Shown: piece after piece, positions 54,106 to 64,000 of the stretch
Numbering within the stretch: position 1 is the first letter of the stretch
Layout of the letters: every line of letters begins with the position of its first letter
Assembly (NCBI GenBank): GCA_034359265.1
Contig: CP136891.1
Coordinates: 47,670,001-47,734,000, forward strand
Source of the DNA: Canna indica
Lineage: Eukaryota; Streptophyta; Magnoliopsida; Zingiberales; Cannaceae
Length of the DNA: 64,000 nucleotides
Reading direction: 5' to 3'
Position numbers and translations under genes: made by a program
The notes under the pieces: generated by a model
The model's input: the letters and a program-made list of their open reading frames with translations, nothing else
What the model was told of the DNA's origin: nothing
Databases searched by the model: none

Positions 54106-56327
54106 AAGATTGATGACGTGTTGAAGTTGACCAAAGAGTTGAATGAAGAATCCTTTTATGGTTGGAACTTCAAGCTTTCACCTAGATGCCTTAGGTAAAA
54201 TTGGCATCAAATATTTTGATATCATCTCCTTACCTCTAGCTTGTTTTATTTAAGTTGGAGTTATGATACATGTTTAATTTGAGTTATTTTCCCCGCTCTT
54301 GTTACAGAGTTCTTTGGAAATGATTTTTTGATTTTGATTTCCCGGTCTCTTCGGAGACCTATGTGGCCTGTAATGGGCCTAAGCGACCTTGCGGTTCTAA
54401 ATCGTAGGCTCATTGTGGCCTTTCGGTTTTCAACCAATAGGAAGGGTTGGAGATCATGTTTTCATATTTATTATTTTTGTGATCTCTCAAAATTCGTTTT
54501 GGTATAACTTGACTTTATCTAAAACAGATTTCAAACCATTTAGCAAAGTGAACTATTTGATAATGATACTTGATGCTTCTCTTTGCTTTTTGGTTGAGTT
54601 AGCTTGCTAAGTAGCTATATTTTCTCTAAAAATATTAGTGTAGCTTACTTGCAAGTTATAAGTATTTTAGGAAGGCTAATTAGAATGAAAAAGATTAGTT
54701 TGGCAAATTATCATGAATAAGGTATAACTTTGATAAATTCAAAATCTTAGGGTTATACCTCAATGCTTAAGCTTTTTTTTTTAAAATGTATCATTACTCA
54801 TGATTAGAATTGCATGGTAAACCCTTGAATTTTCATGAGTAGGTAGAATTTGAGTACTTAAGCAAATTTCATTGAATGAAACTTGCTCTAGGTTGATACT
54901 TACCATTAGAGACATTTCTTTATGTCCAAACTAGTTAAACATGTTTAGGGACCTTATTACTCAAATGTCGCACAATCTTAAGATCCCTTAGATTCATTTT
55001 GATATCATGATATCCTCCTTAAAATGAATCTTTACTATCTAGCATATGTTGAATTTTTAATGAAACTTTGCATTAAACTTGTGCTATTTAGTATATTAGC
55101 TTGCTAGTTGGTAAATAATTTCATTCTGATACTAATGAAACATTCTTGCAAGTTAAGAAAGTAAAATTTTGGAATTTCTCAAGAAATGAGGTATGGTTTT
55201 CATTTTGGCAAAATCTTTCCATATTACCTCTATTTTCTTGATAAAATGATTTCTCTATGCTCATGAATGATTTTGCATGATAATTGATTGAAATCTAATG
55301 AGTAGATAAAATTTTGATACTTAGGCAATTTCATGTCATCTAGATTGAATGAAATGCGCTCTTGGTAAAAAACCATCTTAGTGACTTCATTTTAAGTTAA
55401 AACATGATAAACATGTTTGGTTAACTCATGCTTTGCTTCCAGGTGATTAAAATTGAAAAATCATGTGTAAATGGATAAAATGACAACTAGCTCACCTTAG
55501 GAAACTCAAAATTGAAAAAATTGACCTAAGTCAACAATTTGACTTAGAAATCTCATTTTGAGTTCAAACTTCACAAGCATGTTTAGATTTACTCATGATT
55601 AGGTGTCCACATGTTTAAACTTTAAAGACCATGAGTAAATGTTAAAATTTGATATGGGTTGTTGAAACTGGATTTCTAAACTTCAAAGTATCGTTCTTTC
55701 CAAATGTTCATTTTTCTGATATTTTGATTTTTGGTCCAATCTTCGAATGAGACTTCAAGTATGATATTTTGAATTCACTTTTGGTATCGTTCAAATATTT
55801 TAGAGAGAAAAATCATTTTTTTTTTAAAAAAATGATTTTTGACTCTTTGACCAATACTTGGAAATATCATTACTTGAGTTAGTACATGATTCCAAGCTTT
55901 GGTTTTTGACTATCTCTTCATGATATCATGTATTAATTAGTCTCTCATTTGATATATTGTTTTTCCATCCCTTTGGTTGAGATTTTCATGTTTTATGAAA
56001 AATAATCTTTAGAGTCTCAACTTCAAAAAATAAATAAATAATTTGTTCTTCATCCCTTTGACTAGATTGATCTTTCTTGCCCTTTTTGATTGATGTCAAA
56101 AGGGGGAGAAATGTATAAGAAAAAGGGGGAGAAAAGTATAGGAAAATTGGGGAGAATATTATAAGTAAAGGCGAGGAAAATATAGGAAATTCATGCATAT
56201 AGATAGGGGGAGTTTATTTTCATAGATATGAATGTTGATAGGGGGAAAAATCCCTTAGTTGATATCCTATATGCTTTAATGAATATATTTTCTTAAGGAT
56301 GTTTGTCATCATCAAAAACGGGGAGAT
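54106..56327 (+). mobile_element. Element D noncoding tail with multiple polypurine tracts
   Basis: No gene in 2.2 kb. It shares the motif set of the B and C tails. From 56098 onward there are repeated purine tracts of the AAAGGGGGAGA kind (about 56098, 56122, 56205, 56238) and the final one AAAAACGGGGAGAT right before the 3' LTR. Multiple polypurine tracts near the 3' LTR are a known Sirevirus trait. Confidence 0.8.
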
Positions 56328-57254
56328 TGTTGGCTTTAGGTTTTCAACCTTGGTCTTAAACTCTTAATCTCGCTTTTGATGATAACAAACATGGAACTAA
56401 TATTTCGTCGAGAAATCTTTCAAGTTCCATATCGGTTAGCGTTTGATGTCTTCGATCAGAAAAATCAGAAGAAATCGGAAAATCGGAAGGACATTGATCG
56501 TTGCACTCGGGTTCATCGCGAAACATCTCAAAGATCGACGTATGCACCAAAGATGTGTTGGACGAGATCAAAGATCACATGGAAAGCTCTCCAAGTTGAT
56601 GCTCGTTGAAAGTCGTAACCCGAAAATGAAGCGCTGAAGAAAAAGGCTGAAGAAATCAATATCAGCCTAGGTTCGGTCGACCAAGCGGTTGACCGAATAG
56701 GGTTTGTAAAATGGCAGTAGCTATCTCGGTCGACCGAAGGATGCCGCAAAGCGGTAGTAGCTACTTCGGTCGACCGACCAATGCCCGAAATGGGCAGTAG
56801 CTCTGTCGGTCGACCGATCGATCAACCGACCTGCGTTCACTGAAGATGCAAACCTGCATCGGTCGACCGATGGGTCGACCAAATTGAGGATTGCAGTTTT
56901 GCGTCTGGGCGGTCGACTTCCGGGTGTGCAAGTACCTTCGGTTGGAGAGCGGAGACTTTTTGGTGCAATGTCCTCGTTGTAAGGCATCTCATTAATCTAG
57001 TAAAACTAGTTTGGAAATCTTAAGAGGGGTGCTTATGTAGTGGAGCAGGCATTGGGGTTGAATCACTATAAATTCTGTGTTTGAATTGATTTAGTGTTTG
57101 TATTTGTTTGCTTTACTATTTAACGCTTCCACATCTAAGCATTCAATTATAAATTGCCTAAACGATCTAAGAAAATGATTAAAACCGGAATTTAGGCTAA
57201 TTGAGTTAGTAAACACACTATTCACCCCCCTCTAGTGTTGCCATTTCGTCTTCA
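56328..57254 (+). repeat. Element D 3' LTR with internal deletion
   Basis: Same ends as the 5' LTR, but only 927 bp. The sequence jumps near 56916 from the GGTCGAC-rich part directly to CTTCCGGGTGTG, removing the stem-loop, the TATA box and about 500-600 bp. It also lacks the tandem duplication. The LTRs therefore differ by one gain and one loss. Confidence 0.88.
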
Positions 57255-57629
57255 AGTACTAGGGGGATGACCATTGTCATCATCACCTTCATTAGAAGTT
57301 CCAATCTCTTCGGTCTTGGCATAATCATATAGCATATTTAAACTTGCCCAAATATCAAAAGCCGAAGTACAATGCATGACTTTTTCAAAGATGCTATTAT
57401 GTAAGGTACAAAAAATGGAATACATAGCATCTCCATTAGATTGAAACATTTTCTTGTCAAGTTCACTCTAATCATGCATGTCAATCTTAGGTTCAATATA
57501 TTCTAATTTTAACATGTTATAAACATCAAAACCTCTAGTCTTTACGTAGGTGTACATCCTAGACTTCGAAAGACCAAAGTTCGATTCATCGAACATAGGA
57601 GGTATAGACGCTACACACTCTAGTGCTAT
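57255..57629 (-). pseudogene. Element C Gag, N-terminal half, start codon lost
   Basis: Minus strand from 57629: the initiator triplet expected from elements B and D is ATA instead of ATG (57627-57629). Then ALECVASIPPMFDESNFG and, after a stop near 57468, FEKVMHCTSAFDIWASLNML and the DDDNGHPPST segment at the element D junction. The missing half continues at 50850. UBN2 capsid region. Confidence 0.85.
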
Positions 57630-57690
57630 TTTTCTGATCGAAGCAAAGTGTAGAAGAGACAGTGAAATCTCAATCCGCTCTGATACCAAA

Positions 57691-58980
57691 TATTGGTGAA
57701 ATGACCACACTAGAGGGGGGGAGTTGAATAGTGTGTTAACTAAATCTATTTGCCTAAATTCGATTTTAAATATTTTCTTAAACTACTTAGGCAATTCACA
57801 ATCGAACGATTAAATGCGGAAGCGATTAATGATAAAGCAATTAATACAAATAAAATATCAATGCTAACACAATGATTTATAGTGGTTCGGCCGCAATGCC
57901 TATTCCACTACCTAAGCACCGCGCTTAGGATTTCACACCCAAATCCATTAAATTATGAGTAGCTTACTATTGAGGACTTTACACTGGAAAGACCCTACAC
58001 TCACCTCGAAGGCACTTCCACACCTGGAAGTATACCGCCTTCTTATCAAGTGAGCTTTCCCACCTCAATTCCTAAGACCTACTCCTAACTTAGTTTACAC
58101 AAGTGGCTTTATATCTTCTTTACCAAGGATACCACTCAATCACAAGACCAAACACTAGGTCTTCTTACAACACATAAGTAAATCACTATTACAAGAAGAG
58201 AGTGAAGAGGACTTATCACAACGAGAACACCTCTTCTTCTTGAGTCTAGCAAGCTTGAAGACCCCTTTAATGAAGAACACTTGAGGATAAAGGATCAAGA
58301 GCTAGGTTTTATGGATTTGATCAAGGAAAAGCTTAGGAGATGCTAAGGATCACTCTTTAAGGCTTGAAAGCATCAACAACCATGTGGGAGAGAGAGTTTT
58401 GGGTGGGTATTTATAACCCCCCAAACTCAAGGTGACGTCAATGAGCATTTTTTTGCCCATTGACGACGCCCAGTCGCTTGCTGGTAGGTCGACCGAGCGA
58501 GCGATCGCCGAGCGACCGTGGGCATACTACCACTTTCTAGCACATTTCGGTCGATCGACTTGCCTACTGCCAGTTTTTGGTAGAATTCGCTTGACCGATT
58601 GGTCGACCAAATTATCTTTTGCATGATTTCCTGTTCTACCGGTTGACTGGTCAATCGATCGAATCTGGGCAAGGTAATTTTCTTTTGTATTTTTCTTGTG
58701 CGCTTCATTTTTGGGTTCCGGCCTTCAGTGTGCGTCAACTTGGAGAGCTTTTCATATGTTGTCTAGACTCGTCCAAGACGTCTTTGGTGCACATGTCGAA
58801 CTTCTAGAAATTTCCACGACGAACTCGAATGCGTCGACCAATGTCCTTCTGATTTTTGATCGTGGACGTCGAGCACTAACCGACTTGGAACCTGAAAGAA
58901 TTTCTCAATGAAACATTAGTTCCATGTTTTTTATCATCAAAACCGAGATTAAGACCAAGGTAGAAAACCTTAGGCCAACA
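57691..58980 (-). repeat. Element C 5' LTR
   Basis: Plus strand from TATTGGTGAAATGACC (TGTTGG with one change) to ...CTTAGGCCAACA. Next to it at 57676-57687 is the minus-strand primer site TGGTATCAGAGC. The stem GTCAATGAGCA/TGCCCATTGAC (58437-58464, one mismatch) lies 21 bp upstream, in the sense direction, of TATAAATA (58408-58415, minus). GGTCGACC and GATCGA palindromes fill 58480-58670. Confidence 0.9.
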
Positions 58981-59983
58981 GATCCTCATCATCCAAAATC
59001 ACAGCGCATGGAGCCCTGCACCCCCTCCTTCGTTTCAAGAGAGAGGGGTAAGGAGAAGAAGATGAGGAGCGCGAGGGAACTGGCGCTCTGTCCGACCCTT
59101 GAACCCGAGATCTTGAAACCTTCACTGGGTTTAACAAAGGCGGGTGGGGAGATACATCAAGCATTGACCTCTTCCCCTTACCAACCGCAGGGGCCTTCCC
59201 TCTCAATTCCTCTAATCTAGAACGGGGGGATGATTGATCTAACCTCAAGGCCATCTCACCAGCAAAAAGAATCCCGAATTATCACATTCAAAATGGCTAA
59301 GGTAACAATGCCCTACGACTCTGAACTAACTTATATACATTGTGACCGAGGACTTGTCTCAGTCCCATTTCAGTAACTCTCTATAAGAAAAGGGAATGGA
59401 AGGACCACACTGGTTCAAATACTCAATTACTAGCCTATCCGTGGGCAAAATAACCTCCTCCTCCAAGGCCAGAATGGTGATCGAACTGTGCCACTAGAAC
59501 AGCAGGAACTTCTTCGTGTTTGACACTCCATCAAAAAATAATTGCCAGTTCTTGTCATAACTCATGAACATGCCGAAGAGTTTCCTCCCCGGGGTGCTAC
59601 TGAAGGACACCCATAAGCACTTCTGCGTCCCCTTTGCGTGAAAGAAGGAGAAGAACATTTTGAGACTCAGTCGACTCCGAGGAACTGCATTAGAATCTCA
59701 AAACAACTAACAAATGGCCAACTGCTCGGATGAAGTTGCATCTAGGCGACATTTGCTTGCGTAAGCATGCCTCACACAAAAGCAGTACAAGGTAATCAGA
59801 CACCAAGATGCTCAAACATAGTTTAGTACACAAAAAAGAATTCACGATCCCTCCTATAGTGGTAGATCCTATCTTCCAAGAACAGGGGAGACACTCGAAG
59901 ACATCATCAACGTTGAGAGAGAAACCAATACACCTCTACAAAAAGCCTCAATACTGCTAGAGCCGATCATTGCCGAGCTTTGC
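58981..59983 (-). pseudogene. G2 gag-like protein, N-terminal part
   Basis: Minus-strand pieces in several frames. Around 59690-59390 there is a W/F-rich stretch, FHAKGTQKCLWVSFSSTPGR, and the segment FMSYDKNWQLFFDGV, resembling the 'putative gypsy type transposon' domain of plant retroelements. A Ser/Pro/Arg-rich linker then ends in ILDDEDL at 58981. Stops and frameshifts are frequent. The protein continues at 33185 after element C. Domain assignment is from memory of the family and moderate. Confidence 0.5.
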
Positions 59984-62736
59984 TGTCACGCCCCAAATTC
60001 AGGGTCATGTGATCGGCCAGGGTATACGTGCCTATACCCCTCAGCCTAACCCATGCACATGCTAACTCATAAAAATAGCAGAATAAATAATAGCTTTTAT
60101 TAATAAAAAGAACCAAAATAGATTTTTATTTCAAAACCTTAAAGTTTTTAATAAATAGCTCAAGTGCGGAAATAAATAAATCGAAGAGCGACAGTTCTTT
60201 AACCAATAAAAGTCTGGATAAAACATGAATGTCCCCACGGGACTACAACTCCAAATACCAAAACAAAAGTGCATGACAAACTACTACAGATTTGACTATG
60301 ACCCCTAACTAGGACTGCTATGAGATCATGTGGCTCCTTTGCTCTCTAGCTGCGCCAAGTGCTCTAGCCCACCTCACCGGTCAAGCTCTGTAAAACAAAA
60401 CAACGACAATGGGTGAGTTCAAAGAACTCAGTGAGCGATTCTACCAACCCTCACAAAAAAACAAACATCACAGATAAGATGCATAAGGTAACACTCCAGA
60501 CTAAAGAAGGAAAAGGTCACAAGGGAGTGACCTACTAACAGGCCATTCGGCCATCACCTGCCCGAAGGCAGCCAACACCCAAACGGTGAAGAACAACAGG
60601 CCTAAGCCTACCATACCCTAAAGCAACAACACATACTAGGATAATCGGGAAGGCCCTCCGAACTTATCCTAGTATAAAGAAACTCGGGAGCAATCGGGAA
60701 GGCCCTCCGAACTTGCTCCACAAGACACATAGGGACAATCGGGATTCACCCATCCAAACTTGACCCTTTAAGATATCACAGGAGTAATCGGGTAGGCCCT
60801 TCGAACTTATTCCTTAAAACTATCTCGGGGATAATCGGGTAGGCCCTCCGAACTTATCCTACGAGGCCAAACCAGAACAATCGGGAAAGGCCCTCCGAAC
60901 TTATCCTAATATAAAGAAACTCGGGAGCAATCGGGAAGGTCCTCCGAACTTGCTCCACGAGACGCGAAGGAACAATCGGGAATCACCCATCAGAACTTGT
61001 TCCACAGGTTGGGAATTTGCCATCCAACCTTCCGGGCCTAGCCCGCAATCCGACTCATCAACGAGCCTCTCCGCCATTCATAAATATATGGTGCATCATG
61101 ACCTAAGTCAAATATTTCCTACTATGCCTTAGGGGTGTTCCTATTGGAAAGTGTCTCAACACTCCATTATCCGACCCCAACTCCTAGACCCGTAATGTCA
61201 TAAACTCGTGTGGTTTTATTTCATGCATAAACTTCTCATGTTGGTTCATAACAGATTTTACTGACCCTTTTTACCCAATTTTAATTATGTAATTAAAATT
61301 TAGTTCACCACAATTAGAGTTTTGTTTTAGCTTACTGTTCTGCCCAAAACTAATGTATCTAATCTGAATATGGTCTCCAGAGTGTGTCCTATGTTTCCAA
61401 ACTATATTTTCTGGTCGAAATGATAGGTTACACGACTATGTTCAGAGAAATACACACATCACAACAACCATTACAAAATAGAACATATTCATTATCTGAG
61501 CATGAAATTCCAACAACATTGAATTTTCAGAATATCATGAAATTAAATCCAAAAATTCACAGAAACTAACTCCCTAATTACTATCACATCAAGATAAATC
61601 TCTGAATAAACCATGCTTAATAAACAAGAATATCAAGCATCCCAACTGTCCTTAATCAAGTACTCACCTTTATATTCAAGAATTTAAACCAAGAACTCTC
61701 ATGCCTCTAAAATCAAACCCCTTTAAATCCACAAGATATATTTCCAAAAATTATAGATTTAATAACAAGCATGCATTTAAATTTACAAATATCAAGATTG
61801 ATGATCAAATTGATTTATAGAAGGTAAGAAAATCTACATCCTTTAATTTAGGCATTTCATCGAACACTTGGAGGGCCCCCATTTTTCCACCTTGGCCGAG
61901 CACCCCTAGGATCATCCTAGGGCTGCCGAGCCCCATAGGGGAGGGTTTAGGGCCTCCTCAAGCATGACACATAAAAAGAACGACAAGAATCTGAGAGATC
62001 ATCGAAAACACATCAAGAACATCAAGCCTCCAAGAACGGCTTCAAGAAACTCGAAGAAATCTTGAAGAAGGAGGTTAAAACCACCCCCACCTTGATCTTG
62101 GAAGAAAGAGTACGATAAACCCAAAATTGGCAGCCTCTGAATCCGACCACAAAGGGGATGGCTCGGCTCAATAAGGGGCGGCGGCTCCTCTTCAGGGAAG
62201 GCGGTGGTGGCTACACCCAAGCCGTCGGCTTGGCGGATGGCTTGTGGGCGGCGGCTCCAAGGAAGAGGAAGAGGGGAGAGGGGCGGCTGGCGACTTGGCT
62301 ATCGGCTTGGCTCCTCTTCTCAAAATCTTGTGTGGCTCCAAATAGGGAGCCACAAGCCAAGGGTAGGGGGTTTTATATTCCCTCCTCAACCCTAACCCTT
62401 CTAACCCTTTATCCAACCCGCATCCGCCTCAAGCCGAACATGAACTCGCTAACTTAAATTAACTTAATTAATCATATTCTCCACATAACCATCCATAAAT
62501 AATATAAACACAATGCACATGCACATCCACATGCCACATAATTAAACAATACAACATAGAAAAATTAAATAAATTTAACTACTCAAGCAAAATTTCATAT
62601 TCATAATCCTACTTACCCGAGCTCACAGGCTTGCACCGGACCATGAATCGACTCGACTCGACCTTGATCTAGTCCGATAGGCTGGCAAATACAAGCATAA
62701 AGGAAAATAATATGATTAAATATCTAAGTTATTACA
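59984..62736 (-). repeat. Chromovirus (Tekay/Del-like) 3' LTR, 2,753 bp
   Basis: Plus-strand ends TGTCACGCCCCAAATTC (59984) and ...AAGTTATTACA (62736). Next to the latter, the minus strand has the polypurine tract AAGGAGGGAAGAT just before TGTAATAAC, which identifies this as the 3' LTR. It is homologous to the solo LTR at 20935 over its whole length. The matching 5' LTR is beyond the window. Confidence 0.92.
60635..61003. repeat. Array of eight covarying hairpin units in the chromovirus LTR
   Basis: Eight units with the core TCGGGAAGGCCCTCCGAAC and unit-specific closing pairs: ACTAGGATAA/TTATCCTAGT, GGAGCAA/TTGCTCC (twice), GGAACAA/TTGTTCC, GGGATAA/TTATCCT (one wobble), GGAGTAA/TTATTCC (one wobble), GGGACAA/TTGACCC (one mismatch). 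One unit (AGAACAA/TTATCCT) looks like a chimera of two neighbours. Confidence 0.87.
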
Positions 62737-62749
62737 ATCTTCCCTCCTT
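62737..62749 (-). other. Polypurine tract of the chromovirus
   Basis: The minus strand AAGGAGGGAAGAT abuts the LTR and would prime plus-strand DNA synthesis. Confidence 0.8.
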
Positions 62750-62784
62750 AAAGAAAATTCATCCTTGAATTTCAGAAAAAAAAA

Positions 62785-64000
62785 TTAAGGACTCTCCAAA
62801 TCATCAAACAATGAAGGATAACGCTCCCTCATATCCTGCTCCACCTCCCAGGTGGCCTCCTACCCGTAATGGTGCTCCCACCTGACCTTATCCAAGGGGA
62901 TCTCCTTGGATCTCAATTTTTGGATCTGATGATCTAGCACCTCAACTGGCCGCTCCTCATAAGAGACTGCTGAATCCACCTCCACTGCGGTAGGCTCAAT
63001 CACATGAGACTCATCCCGAATGTACTTCTTCAGCATAGACACATGGAACACTGGATGTACTCGATGCATACTGGGAGGTAAGGCCAACTCATAAGCCACA
63101 GCTCCCCTGCGCTTGAGAATAGCGAACGACCCAATCAACCTAGGGTTTAGCTTTCCTTTCTTACCAAATCTCACCACCCCTTTCATAGGGGATACCTTGA
63201 GGAACACCATGTCCCCCTCAGCAAACTCTACCTCCCTGGCATTTCCATCAGCATATATCTTCTGGTGACTTTGAACTGCTAACAGTCTCTCTCTGATTAG
63301 CTTCACCATTTCTACAACCACCTCCACTAGGTCAGGTCCTATCATAAGGGAATCTCCTACCTCAAACCAACCTACAGGCGACGTGCATCTTCGCCCATAC
63401 AATGCCTCAAATGGGGCCATCCCGATGCTGCTGCGGTGGCTGTTATTATAGGCAACTCAATCAGAGGTAAGTGTGTCTCCCAATTGCCCTCCAAATCTAG
63501 GACACATGTTCTCAGCATATCCTCCAGCATCTGAATAGTCCGCTCCGACTGACCATCTGTTTGAGGGTGAAATGTCGTACTGAACCGCACCGGAGTGCCC
63601 AATGCCTCCTGGAAAGATTGCCAAAATCGAGCTGTGAACTGAGTACCCCGATCTGAGATGATCATAACAGGGACACCATGATATGCGATAATTCAAAAAA
63701 ACAACCTCGCATACTGCTCAGCTGAAAAGGTCATCTTGACCAGTATAAAATGTGACGTCTTGGTTAGGCGATCCACCACTACCCAAATAGAATCGTTGCC
63801 CTTCCCAGACTTTGGCAACCCCGTCACAAAATCCATGGTTATCTTCTCCCATTTCCACTCTAGTACTTCTAGGTTCTGGAGCAACCCTGCAGGCTTCAAA
63901 TGCTCAGCCTTAACCTGCTGACACACCGGGCACTTAGATACGAACTCGGCCACCTCTCTTTTCATGCCTTTCCACCAATGATTCTGCCTTAGATCATGGT
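62785..64000 (-). pseudogene. Chromovirus integrase and chromodomain (pol 3' part)
   Basis: Minus strand, entering from the window edge: HDLRQNHWWKGMKREVAEFV with the HHCC zinc finger (CPVCQQVK), then the integrase core: MDFVTGLPKSG (first Asp), the ISDRGTQF segment (second Asp) and DGQSERT (Glu). C-terminal integrase motifs follow (MAPFEALYGRRC, GDMVFLKVSP, LPPSMHRVHPVFHVSML). The chromodomain (VEVLDHQIQKLRSKEIPLDK, V-W-H, EATWE) is cut by a TAG at about 62860 and ends at TAA 62785. Other breaks: a stop at 63693 and a frameshift near 63410. The chromodomain targets insertion to marked chromatin in this clade. Related but not intact. Confidence 0.9.

Larger units (their letters stand above)
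50851..57254 (+). mobile_element. Element D: nearly complete gag-only Sirevirus-like retrotransposon
   Basis: 5' LTR 50851-52615, primer-binding site 52618-52629, gag 52684-54105, noncoding tail with repeated polypurine tracts to 56327, and 3' LTR 56328-57254. It is flanked by perfect AGTAC duplications (50846-50850 and 57255-57259) within element C's gag. No protease, integrase, reverse transcriptase or envelope-like gene is present, so it must have moved with enzymes from another element. Confidence 0.93.
33186..58980 (-). mobile_element. Element C: Sirevirus-like copia insertion enlarged to 25.8 kb by nested insertions
   Basis: The LTR pair is 57691-58980 (5') and 33186-34368 (3', truncated inside U3). 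They share closely matching sequence over about 1.2 kb. The flanks are GATCT (33181-33185) and GATCC (58981-58985), a 5-bp duplication with one mismatch. Joining the flanks reconnects the G2 protein between ILDDEDL and the downstream segment. C's gag is split at 50850/57255 by element D, and its tail is cut at 47490 by CACTA-2. Confidence 0.85.

Noticed and set aside
60600..61003. CRISPR-like reading of the regularly spaced repeats
   Set aside because: Plant LTR context, unequal unit lengths, repeats vary with compensating changes, and there are no cas genes.

Overview
This is plant nuclear DNA and is almost entirely transposable elements. One ordinary host gene is convincing: a single-exon DOG1-domain gene on the minus strand at 29596-30246. 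Its very GC-rich coding sequence (third positions almost all G or C) suggests a monocot, plausibly a commelinid. That is inference; the species is not identifiable from the sequence. A nuclear copy of chloroplast DNA carrying trnI-CAU lies 3.5 kb from the gene.

Left block (1-24859). A decayed minus-strand Ty1-copia element (copia-A) occupies 1-14144. Its 5' LTR (3345-14144) was split by a CACTA transposon (CACTA-1, ending at 8778) and by a PIF/Harbinger element (10065-13932, TTA duplication). Next is a minus-strand Ty3-gypsy element (G1, to 24859). Its gag frame was interrupted by a gag-only Sirevirus-like copia element (B, 15683-20402) and by a 2.7-kb solo LTR (20935-23632). The gag reading resumes on both sides of each insertion.

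Central island (24860-31030). AT-rich intergenic DNA, the plastid insertion, a ~1.2-kb foldback element, a MITE-like repeat of GCGGATAC motifs, and the DOG1-like gene with a TATA box and a G-box/ABRE upstream.

Right block (31031-64000). A second gypsy-type element (G2; coding parts 32428-33185 and 58981-59983) was split by one copia insertion (C, 33186-58980). C's two LTRs lie 23 kb apart, and a 5-bp duplication GATCT/GATCC marks its ends. C contains a CACTA element with a captured group-C bZIP exon (CACTA-3, ending at 37960), a diverged solo LTR (38176-40503), a second CACTA with a TNP2-type transposase (CACTA-2, ending at 47490), and a nearly complete gag-only Sirevirus-like element (D, 50851-57254, perfect AGTAC duplication) inside C's own gag. 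The window ends in a minus-strand chromovirus (3' LTR 59984-62736, then chromodomain and integrase).

By nesting, G1 and G2 are older than the copia elements, and D is younger than C. No transposon gene is intact. The most unusual signals are structural: arrays of 7-8 hairpins in the chromovirus LTRs whose stems change sequence but stay paired; a stem-loop just upstream of the TATA box in several Sirevirus-like LTRs that keeps pairing while its sequence changes; and a ~100-bp inverted repeat just upstream of the CACTA-1 transposase start. Coordinates without a clear terminus are marked as approximate.
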